From: Pseudomonas mandelii
GTDB lineage: Bacteria > Pseudomonadota > Gammaproteobacteria > Pseudomonadales > Pseudomonadaceae
Reading direction: 5' to 3'
DNA: 64,000 bases
Assembly (NCBI RefSeq): GCF_024138395.1
Contig: NZ_JAMYDU010000015.1
Coordinates: 62,001-126,000 of the forward strand
Shown: positions 17,144 through 26,384 of the stretch, in pieces
Numbering within the stretch: position 1 is the stretch's first letter
Layout of the letters: each line of letters opens with the position of its first letter
Notes under the pieces: model-generated
What the model was told of the DNA's origin: nothing
Seen by the model: the letters and a program-made list of their open reading frames with translations, nothing else
Databases searched by the model: none
Program-made: the position numbers and the translations under genes

Positions 17144-18061
17144 CTACTCTTGACCTACAGAAACCACCTTCCAACTGTCATCGGGATCAAAGCGCTTCAT
17201 TGACTGCGCCAACTTGTCACCACCGGGTCCCAAGTCTTTCTCGAACACCTGTCCTTCATGACTGATCATGAAACTCATCACCCCGGTGTCATCGTATTTC
17301 GCCGGCCAGGCGATCAGGGCAAAGCCACGGCTCATCTTGTCACCGATGAGGTAGCTGTAGGCGCCGCCAGGTGCCGAAGGACCTTGGCCATCAAGGATGC
17401 GGAAGTGGTAACCGTGCCAGTCTTCGCCGGCAATGGTTTTGCCGAACAAGGGCCCCACCGGGCTGATCTGACCGCTATCGTCGTCCGCCCAATAGAGTCC
17501 GTCGTGCTTGCCGGCAGTGCTGAAGATTTTTTGCGCGTAGGCGAGTGCGCCGTCACCGTTACGATCCACTGACGCATAGTCCATCTGGGCGTCGTGATAG
17601 GCCAGCACCGATTGCAACGCGGTGAGTTCGTTGCGGCCAATTCGACGTGCACGGACTTCGGCGCTACCGGCCTTGATGTCGAAGCGCCAACCGTTCGCGT
17701 CTTTTACCATGGGTATTGGCAGTGTCCAGTGGTCACTGCCCACCGACAGGAGTGCCTTGCGGTCGCTGGTTTTTTCAATGCGGTGTTGCTCGTGGTATTG
17801 CTTCAAAAACGCATCCACATCACTGCGCTGCACGCCTTCGAGCGGAATGAAGCTGTGCCATTCATTACCCAGCAACGCTGTCAGGCGTGCCTGATCGGCG
17901 TGCTCCGTACCCAGTGCTTCGACGAACGCTTGCGCGGCGTTTTCTGGCGTTGGAAATGCCTGCTGTGCCGTCACCATGCACGACCACGCCAAGCCGGCAG
18001 TTATCACCAGAACCTGCGGGAGCAAGCCCGTGAGTGCTTTCACTCGAGGATTGTTTTTCAA
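17144..18061 (-). CDS. DUF2950 family secreted protein
   Basis: A 305-aa protein with an N-terminal signal (hydrophobic about residues 10-32, cleavage near AQQAF) and the DUF2950 fold: FPTPENAAQAFVEAL near the start, YASVDRNGDGALAYAQKI mid-protein, and GPLFGKTIAGEDWHGYHFRIL towards the end. The NGDG segment looks EF-hand-like but is a family feature. Molecular function is unknown. It is translationally coupled to the DUF3300 gene upstream by a 4-bp ATGA overlap (18058-18061), a pairing common in Proteobacteria. Confidence 0.9.
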   Translation of the reverse strand: MKNNPRVKALTGLLPQVLVITAGLAWSCMVTAQQAFPTPENAAQAFVEALGTEHADQARLTALLGNEWHSFIPLEGVQRSDVDAFLKQYHEQHRIEKTSDRKALLSVGSDHWTLPIPMVKDANGWRFDIKAGSAEVRARRIGRNELTALQSVLAYHDAQMDYASVDRNGDGALAYAQKIFSTAGKHDGLYWADDDSGQISPVGPLFGKTIAGEDWHGYHFRILDGQGPSAPGGAYSYLIGDKMSRGFALIAWPAKYDDTGVMSFMISHEGQVFEKDLGPGGDKLAQSMKRFDPDDSWKVVSVGQE

Positions 18062-19533
18062 CGACGGCCCCCTCTTTGACGCGCTGGTGGACTGGAGGGG
18101 CGACTGACTTGATGGCCGGCTGATCGCGAGGCACTGGGGCGCTGGGCGGACGCCAGGCTGGCCCGGCCACGACTGGCTTGTGCGTTGGTCTGGGACGGTG
18201 AGCGGGCGCCGGCGAATGCATTGTTGCGAGCACTGCCCGTACTGGCGGACGGCCGGTTTTGCGTAGCTTGGCGCGTCTGCGAGGTGCCCTGTGCGCGCTG
18301 ATTCACCTGAGCGGTCTGTCTGGCGGGCGGCTGACTCTCCCGAGTGTTTCTGGTGGTGCCCTGGTTTCTGTCAGACGTTATCGGCCTGTCTGCACCTGCT
18401 TGCATCCGATTGTTGGCCGAGGTTGCGGACTGAGCTTCGCGTGCTCGATCACGGGCCTCGCGGTTGCTGGTGGCCGGTCGTTCGATACCGTGCTTGTCCA
18501 TTGAACTACGGGCTTTTTCACGCGCCTGGGCCCGTTGGGCATCGTCCCCTCGATAGGCCTCACGCTGATTGGCACCGCCCAGTTGTCGGCCGTACTGTTC
18601 GCGGCTCTTGGAGTCTCGATAGGGAACGCCATCGCGGTGAACGGTGTTGTGCTGCCACGTGTTCTGATTGTTGGTGATCTGGTTGTTGCGATTGATGTTG
18701 TTGTAGCGATCGACGTCGATGTCGATGTCGTTATTGTCCCAGTCACAATCACCCCACAACGAGCCAATGATCGCCACACCGGTACCAAATGCCAGGCCGG
18801 CCATCAATGCCGAACCGGGGTAATAGGCTGGCGGCGGCGGATAATACACGGGAGGCGACGCAGGATAGGGCCAGGTGCCATAGGTGGTTGTCGGGTTATA
18901 ACTGGGTACGTACACCACCTGCGGATCGGAGGGCTGAATGATGATGGTAGAAGTGCTGCTGGCGGGGGCCGGCGCCGCAGACGTGGGGGCCGGTGCCGGT
19001 GCCGCAACAGCCTGAACCGTCACGTTCTGATATTGGTTGCTCTGCAGGTTGCCAGCCGCTTGCGCCTGATGACGCAAGCGTTGCACGCCCTCCATGACAT
19101 CGTCGGGCTGCGCCAGGAAAGCATCACCCAGGCGTTGTACCCAGACGGGATCCTGCCCCAGCGTTGCCAGAACCTGGGGGAAGGCAACCAGCGCCTGCAC
19201 ACTCGGATCCCAAGGCTGGCTCGCCACTTGTTTGACCGCATCATCGCCTTTGGCGTCCGGGTGCGCTTTAGACCAGCTTACCGCCTCGACGACTTCTCCG
19301 GGGTACGTCGTGGCCATCAGCACCTGTGCCAGCAACGGGTCCGGGTAAAGCGCAATGGGCGCCAGCATTTGATCCAGCTGCTCCTGGGTAAATACGGCAT
19401 CTTTGGTCGCCGCCGTGGCGGGCGCTGTGTCGGCAGCTTTTGCGCTCGCGCTCGCATCCAATGACTGCGCCAGGCAGGAAGATCCGCTCAAAAACAGTAC
19501 AGCGGACACCGCGTAAAAAAATGGAATGCGCAT
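18058..19533 (-). CDS. DUF3300 family secreted protein with low-complexity tail
   Basis: A 491-aa exported protein. Signal peptide at 1-22 (LFLSGSSCLAQ). The DUF3300 domain spans about residues 45-270 with the diagnostic LDQMLAPIALYPDPLLAQVLMA and the Pro/Tyr-rich YVPSYNPTTTYG..PYPASPPVYYPPPP. A hydrophobic Gly-rich segment (about 243-262) is followed by an Asn/Asp-rich stretch (DNNDIDIDVDRYNNINRNN) and a long, charged Arg/Gln/Ser-rich disordered tail to the end. It is first in a two-gene unit with the DUF2950 gene. Function unknown; envelope or secreted role inferred. Confidence 0.9.
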   Translation of the reverse strand: MRIPFFYAVSAVLFLSGSSCLAQSLDASASAKAADTAPATAATKDAVFTQEQLDQMLAPIALYPDPLLAQVLMATTYPGEVVEAVSWSKAHPDAKGDDAVKQVASQPWDPSVQALVAFPQVLATLGQDPVWVQRLGDAFLAQPDDVMEGVQRLRHQAQAAGNLQSNQYQNVTVQAVAAPAPAPTSAAPAPASSTSTIIIQPSDPQVVYVPSYNPTTTYGTWPYPASPPVYYPPPPAYYPGSALMAGLAFGTGVAIIGSLWGDCDWDNNDIDIDVDRYNNINRNNQITNNQNTWQHNTVHRDGVPYRDSKSREQYGRQLGGANQREAYRGDDAQRAQAREKARSSMDKHGIERPATSNREARDRAREAQSATSANNRMQAGADRPITSDRNQGTTRNTRESQPPARQTAQVNQRAQGTSQTRQATQNRPSASTGSARNNAFAGARSPSQTNAQASRGRASLASAQRPSASRSAGHQVSRPSSPPARQRGGRR

Positions 19534-19657
19534 TGCACCCCCCTGTGGTCAGGCAGACTTGAGCGCCTTGATCATTCCGCCCTTCCCTGCACCGTCGCGC
19601 CCTTCAAAGACGATACAGATCTTGATGCCCTTTGCTTTCACCTACTTTTGCAACGGT

Positions 19658-20113
19658 TCAAGGGGTTATCTGGTAACCCCGTTGCTGCATGCAACTGCTG
19701 TAGGCGGACGCAGTGGCAGCCGGTTCTGCCCGGCGATCCTCACGACGATCCTGACGTTGCCGGGACCCACCTACAACCGCACCTGCCACGGCAGCATCCT
19801 TGGCTTTGTTCTGTCGATATTCCTGTTTGACATCGTCATCTACCTTGTCATAAACCTCGTCATGCTGACGACCGCGCGCTCCGGCAACCGCCGCACCTGC
19901 TACTGCACCAGAAGCGGCACCACGGGCACGTCCACCTGATTCAGGCGTTGAGCTGGTGCTTGCTGTGTTGGCGGCCTGAGCCTGGCATGAACTAATGTCC
20001 TGCTGAATGATTTCGGGAGACTGTCCTTTGAGCGGCGTTACGGTCTCGGCGGAAGCGCAAAGGCAGAACACCGAGACAATCGTAGCCAGACAGGGAGAAA
20101 TGGACCTTTTCAT
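19658..20113 (-). CDS. YMGG-like glycine-zipper periplasmic protein
   Basis: A 151-aa exported protein: signal peptide 1-22 (ending CASAET), then a Cys-containing region, and two glycine-zipper stretches (RGAASGAVAGAAVAGARGRQ about 64-83 and DAAVAGAVVGGSRQRQ about 106-121), the YMGG/Gly-zipper pattern. The C-terminus YSSCMQQRGYQITP is typical of this family of small envelope proteins. Same strand as the DUF3300 gene but 124 bp upstream, so operon membership is uncertain. Role unknown. Confidence 0.85.
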   Translation of the reverse strand: MKRSISPCLATIVSVFCLCASAETVTPLKGQSPEIIQQDISSCQAQAANTASTSSTPESGGRARGAASGAVAGAAVAGARGRQHDEVYDKVDDDVKQEYRQNKAKDAAVAGAVVGGSRQRQDRREDRRAEPAATASAYSSCMQQRGYQITP

Positions 20114-20270
20114 AAAGCCTCCACTGCTATCAGTGTGCTTTGGATCTTTGAGTCTAGCTCAGCGTCTGCGACTAACCCTGGAACAATATTCTTAGGCTGC
20201 AACCTTTAATTTCTTTTGGATCTCTACTCCCTCGAACTGGTGTGGGTAGAGTCGCCCTGGGGTACAACTT

Positions 20271-20292
20271 ACCCGGCGCTGGTCAAGCGCCG
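20271..20292 (-). terminator. hairpin after the PHA synthase gene
   Basis: CCGGCGCT and AGCGCCGG pair around a 5-base loop just 8 bases past the end of the synthase gene. No strong T tract is present, so it may be a 3' stabilising hairpin. Confidence 0.4.
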
Positions 20293-20299
20293 GATAACC

Positions 20300-22057
20300 T
20301 CAACGCTCCAATATGTAATGGCCCGGGGCAGCATACAAAGGCGGATATTTGCGTGAGCCGAGTTTGCGCGGTGCTGGCTGGCTATCTCCCGACCGTTGCT
20401 CGATCCACTGGCGCCAATGCGGCCACCAACTGCCGATGTGGCTCTCGCCTGCGTCTTGCAGCCAGCTTTCTGGATCTGTGGCGGTGGCAGCGGCGGCGTA
20501 GAAATACGACTTCGTATTGCCCGGCGGATTGATCAAGCTCTGTAGATGGCCGGCATTGGAAAGGACGAAGGTGCTGTCCTCGCCGAACAGTCGGGCGGTC
20601 CCGTAGCAGCCCTGCCAAGGTGTGATGTGGTCGGTGGTGCCGCCGATCACATAAGCACTGACCTTGACCTTGCTCATGTCAATCGGCTCTCCAGCGATCA
20701 GCAATGCCCCCGGGTTGCTATAGGGATTGTGCTGGGCCAGATCGAGGTAGTCGGCATGCAGTTTTGCCGGTAGACGCGTGGAGTCGTTGTTCCAGGCAAG
20801 AATGTCGAACGCCGGCGGCTTGTTGCCCAGCAAATAGTTGTTGACCCAATAGTTCCAGATCAGGTCGTTGGGCCGCATCCAGGCGAACATACGCGCAATG
20901 TCTTGGCCACTGAGAGTGCCCTTGCACTGCGAGCGGGTCTTCGCCGCGCGCAGTACCGCCGGCGTGGCAAACAGGCCGATGGCGGTGTCACCGAAGAGCG
21001 CGGGCATATCGAGCACGCACACCGCCCAACTGGTGTTCGCCACCTTGGCGCCTTCGCCGCGCGCCGCCAGCCAGCCGAGATAGGCCGCGAGCGTCAAGCC
21101 ACCTGAACAGGAACCCCACATATTGACATCCGCGCTACCGGTGATTCCTCGCGCGACATCGACCGCCTGGTCAAGGCACAGCGCATATTCGGACAAACCC
21201 CAGTCGCGGTGCTGGCTAGTTGGATTGCGCCAGCTGACGACAAACAGTTGCACACCGCTGTCCTGTATCCATTTGATCAGACTCTTGTCGGGCGACAAGT
21301 CAATGGCGTAGTACTTGTTGATCTGCGGGGGTGACATGACCAACGGGCGGGCATGCACGTTTTTCGTGGTTGGGGCGAATTGCAGCAGTTCGAACATCTC
21401 GGTGCGCAACACTACCTCGCCCTTCGCCGTGGCGACATTTTCTCCCACCTTGAACGGTGCGCTATCCACCTGCATCGGCATCCCGCCGTTGTGGCGCAGG
21501 TCCCGGGAGAACTGCCCGATCCCTTTGACAATGCTCATGCCGCCCGTATCGAGCAACTTGCGCAACGCTGTCGGATTGGTCAGCAGCAGGTTACTCGGCG
21601 CCAGTGCATCACCCAACTGTGCGGCAATGAACCGGGCACGGCCCTTGTCTCTGGCGTCGAGTTGGGCCTCCTCGATAAAACGGCTCAGCTCGTCATTGCC
21701 AGCCAGGTAACTCTGCAACAGGCCGCGCAACAGGGCATTGGATTGCCAGGCCGGATCGCAAAAACGCTTGTCTTTGGGATTCGGTGCCACGCTGGAGCTG
21801 CCGGCGACAATATTGCCCAGCTCCTTGAGGAAACTGCCAACATGCCGTGCTGCCTTGACTGGCGTCTTGCCCACGGCCTTGAACAGGGCACCGGACGCGC
21901 CAAGCAGATCGACCGGGCGCACCCTGAGCAATGGCGTGGCAATCGGTGCAGGGCTCACTGTTTTGAGCGGCTCTTGAAGAGCTTTTGGCGCTGCGCGGCG
22001 ACGCTTGGCAGGCGTATCCGTTGATCGAGTGATACGAGGTGTTTTATTCATGGCCAT
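20300..22057 (-). CDS. phaC: poly(3-hydroxyalkanoate) synthase, stand-alone class II type
   Basis: A 585-aa PHA synthase polymerising 3-hydroxyacyl-CoA. The lipase-like box is GSCSGG with the nucleophile Cys at about residue 317; the charge-relay Asp lies in GGTTDHITPW and the general-base His in SNAGHLQS. The Trp of SWRNPTSQHRDWGL is also conserved. The start at 22057 (or 22051) is preferred over 22090 because the extra residues are non-conserved; the N-terminal 40 residues are basic and Pro/Ala-rich. The usual phaC1-Z-C2-D-F-I neighbours are absent, so it is an extra synthase. A divergent AraC regulator lies 172 bp away. Confidence 0.9.
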   Translation of the reverse strand: MAMNKTPRITRSTDTPAKRRRAAPKALQEPLKTVSPAPIATPLLRVRPVDLLGASGALFKAVGKTPVKAARHVGSFLKELGNIVAGSSSVAPNPKDKRFCDPAWQSNALLRGLLQSYLAGNDELSRFIEEAQLDARDKGRARFIAAQLGDALAPSNLLLTNPTALRKLLDTGGMSIVKGIGQFSRDLRHNGGMPMQVDSAPFKVGENVATAKGEVVLRTEMFELLQFAPTTKNVHARPLVMSPPQINKYYAIDLSPDKSLIKWIQDSGVQLFVVSWRNPTSQHRDWGLSEYALCLDQAVDVARGITGSADVNMWGSCSGGLTLAAYLGWLAARGEGAKVANTSWAVCVLDMPALFGDTAIGLFATPAVLRAAKTRSQCKGTLSGQDIARMFAWMRPNDLIWNYWVNNYLLGNKPPAFDILAWNNDSTRLPAKLHADYLDLAQHNPYSNPGALLIAGEPIDMSKVKVSAYVIGGTTDHITPWQGCYGTARLFGEDSTFVLSNAGHLQSLINPPGNTKSYFYAAAATATDPESWLQDAGESHIGSWWPHWRQWIEQRSGDSQPAPRKLGSRKYPPLYAAPGHYILER

Positions 22058-22163
22058 TCTCTTGTTTTTGTACGCAAGCCTTGAGGGCAACGAGCAATCC
22101 CCACCTTATCGATGCAGGCACGGCGGGAAGTGACGCAGTGTCGCGCGGCTGCCGTCATTCACC

Positions 22164-22212
22164 TTGACTTGGCGGGACAATCAAGCTGCTAAGCTGATAA
22201 ATCGCTGTCCCG
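22164..22212. promoter_or_regulatory. inverted/direct repeat operator candidate between phaC and araC
   Basis: CGGGACA (22173-22179) and TGTCCCG (22206-22212) form a perfect inverted repeat across 26 bases; between them are two direct AAGCTG copies (22183-22188, 22191-22196). A -35-like TTGACT starts at 22164. It lies between the divergent PHA synthase and AraC genes and is a candidate control site for both. Confidence 0.45.
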
Positions 22213-22228
22213 GATTAAGAGATCATCC

Positions 22229-23233
22229 ATGAGTGGCCTCGTTCGCAGTGCCAGCTTGACCAACTACGTGGAAATCGCCCGATCGCTACACGTTGATCAT
22301 CTGCAGCAATTGCGCCTCGTCGGCCTCGATCCCCAATGCCTGCTTCAGCCAGACTTGAAGATTCCCAACGAAGCTGTAGCACGGCTGCTCGAAAGTTCGG
22401 CGCGCGAAGCGGGTGTGGACGATTTTGGCTTGCGTATGGCCGAAACCCGCAAGCTCTCCAATCTGGGGCCTCTGGCGCTGCTGTGGCGTGACGAGCCGAC
22501 CATCCGTTCGGCCCTGAAAGCGTTCCGCGATTTCCTGTACCTGCACAATCAGGGGCTGGTGTTGAATATCGAGGAAAGTGGCGGCGTGGTGGTTTTGCGC
22601 ATGGAACAGGTCACGGTGGGAAACCTGCCGGTGCGTCAGGCGATGGAACTGTCGGTGGCGGTGATCCACCGCCTGCTGAAAACCTTGCTGGGGAACCACT
22701 GGCACCCTTCAGTGGTTTGCTTTCGTCACGCAGCGCCGCTGGACGACAGTCGACACCGCCGCGTATTCGCCACCTCGGTGCAGTTCAATAGTCTGATGGA
22801 TGGCCTCGTCTGCAGCAGTACCGACCTGGACAAGGCACTGCCCAGTGCCGATCCGGACATGGCCCGTTATGTTCATCAATATCTGCACAGTATCCGCGAA
22901 CAATCCAAAACAGCTTTACTTGAACAAGTGCGCCAGATGATCTGGACAGTACTGCCCACAGGCCATTGCTCGGTGGAGCAAGTGGCGGCCAATCTGGGAT
23001 GGGACAGGCGAACACTGCATCGCAAGCTTGCACAGGAGGGTGAAACATTTTCCTCGCTGCTGGATCAGGTGCGTGCAGAACTGGCAATGCGTCACTTGGC
23101 ACATTCCAATCAACCTTTGAGTGAGATAGCCGGGGTTCTGGGGTTTTCCGAACTTAGTGCTTTCTCCCGCTGGTTCCGCCGGCACTTCGATTGCAGCCCC
23201 TCAACCTGGCGAGCTCGCCAATCCAATCTGTAA
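22229..23233 (+). CDS. AraC-family regulator divergent from phaC
   Basis: A 334-aa regulator with an Arabinose_bd-type N-terminal domain (VARLLESSAREAGVDDFGLRMAETR, LGPLALLWRDEPTIRSAL) and a C-terminal twin HTH (VEQVAANLGWDRRTLHRKLAQEG; LSEIAGVLGFSELSAFSRWFRRHF). It is of the same family as the two tandem AraC genes at 8017-10076 but not their nearest match. Divergent placement suggests it regulates the PHA synthase gene, perhaps in response to a fatty-acid-derived ligand; that is inference. Confidence 0.9.
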   Translation: MSGLVRSASLTNYVEIARSLHVDHLQQLRLVGLDPQCLLQPDLKIPNEAVARLLESSAREAGVDDFGLRMAETRKLSNLGPLALLWRDEPTIRSALKAFRDFLYLHNQGLVLNIEESGGVVVLRMEQVTVGNLPVRQAMELSVAVIHRLLKTLLGNHWHPSVVCFRHAAPLDDSRHRRVFATSVQFNSLMDGLVCSSTDLDKALPSADPDMARYVHQYLHSIREQSKTALLEQVRQMIWTVLPTGHCSVEQVAANLGWDRRTLHRKLAQEGETFSSLLDQVRAELAMRHLAHSNQPLSEIAGVLGFSELSAFSRWFRRHFDCSPSTWRARQSNL

Positions 23234-23319
23234 TACGGCCTTATACTGCGATACACCCAATGCGAACAAATGACTGTTCAACGGATCAATAGATCCCACA
23301 GCAATCCGGGTATCAGGTA

Positions 23320-23973
23320 ATGAATCAAGCCAACAAGAAAACACTCACCGGTCTGCTCGCTACCAGCGTGTGTGCGGCGATGAGCACCTGTGCAAATGCT
23401 TCGCCCGTCCTCCAGACCAGTTTCGACTGCGCAACGGCAAGGGCATCCGTCGAAAAGCTTATTTGTCGCGACCCACAACTGATGCAGATGGATATTGAAT
23501 TGACACGCCTTTATCGCCTGGCGCTCACGGATGATCATTCAGTACCGCGCCCCGACAAAGTCATGATCGACCAGCAGTTCTGGATCGGCGCGCGCAATCA
23601 GTGTGCCTCCGAGCCTGCGCCCAAAACATGCACGATCCGAAGTTATGCCGAGCGCGCGCACCAGCTACGCCAAGGTTCGGCCATTGTGAGAACCAAGGAT
23701 CCAGACCGACTCACCGAAGGCCCCCTGGCTTTTCGGTGTACAGGGTTTAACCCGCTGATTGCCGCCACTTTCTTTAACACGCAGCCTGGTGTCGTGTACC
23801 TGAAATGGGCGAACAGCTCGATCACCCTGAGCCAGGTGCTGAATGATTCGGGAACCCAATACACTGGCAAGGATTCCCTGGGGAGCTACAGCTTCTGGCA
23901 AGACGGCAACGTGGTGCTTTTCCAGAAGCCAGGCTCAGGGGAAATGAGTTGTACGGTCGAGCCTGTCAGCTGA
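23320..23973 (+). CDS. periplasmic lysozyme-inhibitor-type protein, LprI plus MliC domains
   Basis: A 217-aa exported protein. Signal peptide 1-27 (ending ANASP). Residues about 32-110 match the LprI domain (FDCATARASVEKLICRDPQL, then a helical region with QFWIGARNQC), with paired cysteines. Residues about 138-215 match the MliC/C-type lysozyme inhibitor domain (FRCTGFNPLIAATFF through GEMSCTVEPV), with two further cysteines. Both domains are known in lysozyme inhibitors, so protection of peptidoglycan against host or competitor lysozyme is likely. Monocistronic. Confidence 0.82.
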   Translation: MNQANKKTLTGLLATSVCAAMSTCANASPVLQTSFDCATARASVEKLICRDPQLMQMDIELTRLYRLALTDDHSVPRPDKVMIDQQFWIGARNQCASEPAPKTCTIRSYAERAHQLRQGSAIVRTKDPDRLTEGPLAFRCTGFNPLIAATFFNTQPGVVYLKWANSSITLSQVLNDSGTQYTGKDSLGSYSFWQDGNVVLFQKPGSGEMSCTVEPVS

Positions 23974-23982
23974 GACCGTCGC

Positions 23983-25170
23983 TCACGTACTCGGCGATTT
24001 ATGCCATGGATAGCCTTTGGCACTGAGTTCAAAGGCGTATTCGAACAAGCGCTTCATGTACTCGCCATCGAATTTATGCAGGCGAGAAACGTGAAAGTCG
24101 GAGCCGATGTACGCCAGATTGAAGTCCGCCCCATCCTGCTGGGCAATTCGGTAGATCCGGTCCAGATCGCTGATTCCCTGATTCTGGATCAATGCGCTGA
24201 TGGCTCGACCGCCGATGTTCAAGGTTCGGCGCTTGGTTCCGGACCATTGCAGTTCCAGCTTGCCGTTGCGAATCACATAGAAATGCCGTTCACGACGCAA
24301 ACGCGCCCCGGGCACCTGGTTCAGCGCCATCACGGTGCCGGGTGGGTAAAGGAACACCTGCGTAAGGACACCTCCGTCCACGTGCATTTCCTGAAACGGG
24401 TGGCCATTAACGTCCACATCAATCATGACGGGTGAGACCGCTCCGGGAATACTCATCGACGCGATCATGATGTTGCGAAACAGCTCGAGCGCTCCCGGTG
24501 CCTGGCTGGAGGCAATAGCGCCCATGTTCCAGGTGACCGGGCGCCCTGAATCAAGGTCGGTTGTGCCGATCATCAGGAGCCGTCCTTTGGCGTATTCCGC
24601 CGCGATTGCCGCAAGAATCCCGGCGGTGACGTGCTGTGCAATGAGCCGCGACAATGGCTTGCTGTGCGCCATACCATCACTGGCAAGACGGGTCAGCATA
24701 TTGCGCGCATGGAAAATGTCTTTTGGACCGACTGCATTGCAGATACGCACAATGACATCGTCGTACTGGGGCCCCAGGTAGGCAAACGGGGCGACAAGGG
24801 CGCCAGCGCTAATGCCGGTGACAACTTTGAACACCGGTCGAGTCCCATGCTGGGTCCATCCCGCAATGATGCCCCCCGCAAATGTGCCGGCGTCGCCGCC
24901 GCCCGAAACCGCCAGCAAATTTGCCCGCGGCAGGGTGTCGTTCGGTAGCCCTGCCCTGGCGAGCGCCTCAGCCTCTCGAAGGTTGGCCTGGCTCACATCC
25001 CGAATGAACGGAGTCAGGTCCTGGTCCAGCCAGTAGCGGGCATTCGGAATGCCCGGAATGAGCGCTTTTTCCGTTAACGTTGGCGGCACCGCATCACGGC
25101 GTTGCAGGCACGCTTGACGCAACATGTTCAGGGTTGAGGCGCTAGGTCTGAGCTGGAATGGTTTCAACAC
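23983..25170 (-). CDS. patatin-like phospholipase
   Basis: A 395-aa lipid acyl hydrolase of the patatin family. The oxyanion motif is SGGGDAGTFAGG (about residues 89-100), the nucleophile elbow GISAG (about 118-122) and the catalytic Asp lies in HVDGGVLTQ (about 266-274), giving the Ser-Asp dyad. There is no signal peptide or transmembrane helix; it is probably cytoplasmic or an effector-type enzyme. It is convergent with the lysozyme-inhibitor gene (9 bp gap). No VgrG, T3SS or CBASS partner is adjacent. Confidence 0.85.
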   Translation of the reverse strand: MLKPFQLRPSASTLNMLRQACLQRRDAVPPTLTEKALIPGIPNARYWLDQDLTPFIRDVSQANLREAEALARAGLPNDTLPRANLLAVSGGGDAGTFAGGIIAGWTQHGTRPVFKVVTGISAGALVAPFAYLGPQYDDVIVRICNAVGPKDIFHARNMLTRLASDGMAHSKPLSRLIAQHVTAGILAAIAAEYAKGRLLMIGTTDLDSGRPVTWNMGAIASSQAPGALELFRNIMIASMSIPGAVSPVMIDVDVNGHPFQEMHVDGGVLTQVFLYPPGTVMALNQVPGARLRRERHFYVIRNGKLELQWSGTKRRTLNIGGRAISALIQNQGISDLDRIYRIAQQDGADFNLAYIGSDFHVSRLHKFDGEYMKRLFEYAFELSAKGYPWHKSPST

Positions 25171-25409
25171 GCCTCCTCCGGCCCCTGCAATTGACAGAGC
25201 CCGTCACGCACACCTCTCGATGGCGAGTGGCCTGAACATCTTTCATGCTAGCGCAAGCCCAGACAGTCATGAGGTTGGCGGGACGTCCGGTCTGTCCTGG
25301 AGCTGATCCTCCACCCATAGACGCTCATTAGAAAACGCCAGCAATCACCACAGTCTCGCGGGGCTTGGCAGCTGCTACGCATAACATTACGGCTTAACTA
25401 TCTGCACGC
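25171..25409. repeat. intergenic region with a partial long-inverted-repeat element
   Basis: Positions 25367-25400 (GCTTGGCAGCTGCTAC ... CATTACGGCTTAACT) match the left end of the element at 16890 in inverse orientation, so this is a decayed half-copy. The remainder holds no recognised gene. Confidence 0.4.
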
Positions 25410-25441
25410 AAAAAAATCCCGCGACCGAATAAGGCGCGGGA
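25410..25441 (-). terminator. rho-independent terminator of the lipoprotein gene
   Basis: TCCCGCG (25417-25423) pairs with CGCGGGA (25435-25441); in the minus direction the stem is followed by T6 (25416-25411). It lies 50 bases past the lipoprotein stop. Confidence 0.8.
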
Positions 25442-25490
25442 CAAAAAATTGGTTGGTTGCGGCCAACCAAAGGAGCATTTTTAAAAGCGG

Positions 25491-25832
25491 TTACAGGCAT
25501 TCCTGCGCGGCACGTTCGAAACTCGAAGGCATGAAGTTCGACGCCAGCAAGTGGCGTTCATACAAAAACACCTTGCCGCCATTCGGGGCCTTGTAGGCTT
25601 CGAGAACGTTGTCTGCCGCGATTCTGCTCGGCACCACGATCCGGTAGCTGCGCTGGGTTTGCGAGACCGTCGGGTTCAGTGCGCTGCCCTGCAACTTCGG
25701 CACCACGCAGTCGGTGTACTCGGCAGGCGTTTTTTTCGTCTGCAAGGTCAGCGTCGGATCATTCGGTGCGGAGGCGCAGCCGGCCAGCAGCAAGGAGGCG
25801 AAAGCCATGACAGGAACAAATAAAGGGCGCAT
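25491..25832 (-). CDS. small hypothetical lipoprotein
   Basis: A 113-aa lipoprotein. The start at 25832 gives a clear type II signal (MRPLFVPVMAFASLLLAGC) with AGGA eight bases upstream; a longer reading to 25937 would place 35 charged residues before the signal. The mature part contains VVPKLQ, RIVVPSRIAADNVLEAY and GKVFLYERHL. The pattern is common in Pseudomonas envelope lipoproteins of unknown function. Confidence 0.8.
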   Translation of the reverse strand: MRPLFVPVMAFASLLLAGCASAPNDPTLTLQTKKTPAEYTDCVVPKLQGSALNPTVSQTQRSYRIVVPSRIAADNVLEAYKAPNGGKVFLYERHLLASNFMPSSFERAAQECL

Positions 25833-25979
25833 CGGTGAAGTCCTGAAAATAAAAAATCGGGGTCGTTGAGCGTCTTCGATGGAGGCGATTCTCCGACTTT
25901 GCCCGACAAAGCAGAACTTGCGTTTCTTGATTGTCACTATTACTTGAACCGATAGTTGCGCCCCGCTTCCCTGGTCAGC

Positions 25980-26384
25980 TCATCTGTTGATGGCGTCAGG
26001 AAGCCTGGCGATCACCTTGATCTCGAACTCAAAGCCATACAGCCACGTTACCCCGACAGCCGTTAACGTCGGGTGCGGTGCATTACCCCAGAACTCCGGC
26101 ACGACCTTCCAGATCGTTTCGAACTTCTCTTGCGGATCGACGATGAAGACCGTTATGTCAATTACGTCGTCGAAGGTGCAACCCGCAGATCTCAGGATCG
26201 CGTTCAGATTGTTGAACGCGAGCCGAACCTGAGTTTCCAGGTCGGGCTCGGGTGAGCCGTCTTCGGTACTACCGACTTGCCCCGAGACGAATAAAAAGCC
26301 ATTGGACCGGATAGCCGGCGAATAGCGATTGCGCTCATAAAGCGCTTGGCGCCCGGGTGGAAAAACAACATCACGCTTGGTCAT
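25980..26384 (-). CDS. RidA/YjgF-family protein
   Basis: A 134-aa Rid-family protein. Typical motifs are SPAIRSNGFLFVSGQVG (20-36), LETQVRLAFNNLNAILRSAG (49-68) and DITVFIVDPQEKF. The Arg used by RidA proper near the C-terminus (RxxIE) is not evident, so an enamine deaminase role is less certain than for RidA itself. Divergent from the LysR gene at 26529, which probably controls it. Confidence 0.85.
   Translation of the reverse strand: MTKRDVVFPPGRQALYERNRYSPAIRSNGFLFVSGQVGSTEDGSPEPDLETQVRLAFNNLNAILRSAGCTFDDVIDITVFIVDPQEKFETIWKVVPEFWGNAPHPTLTAVGVTWLYGFEFEIKVIARLPDAINR

Noticed and set aside
23983..25170. Patatin as a CBASS-type or T6SS effector
   Set aside because: No cyclase, VgrG, PAAR or immunity-like gene is adjacent, so only a generic phospholipase call is supported.
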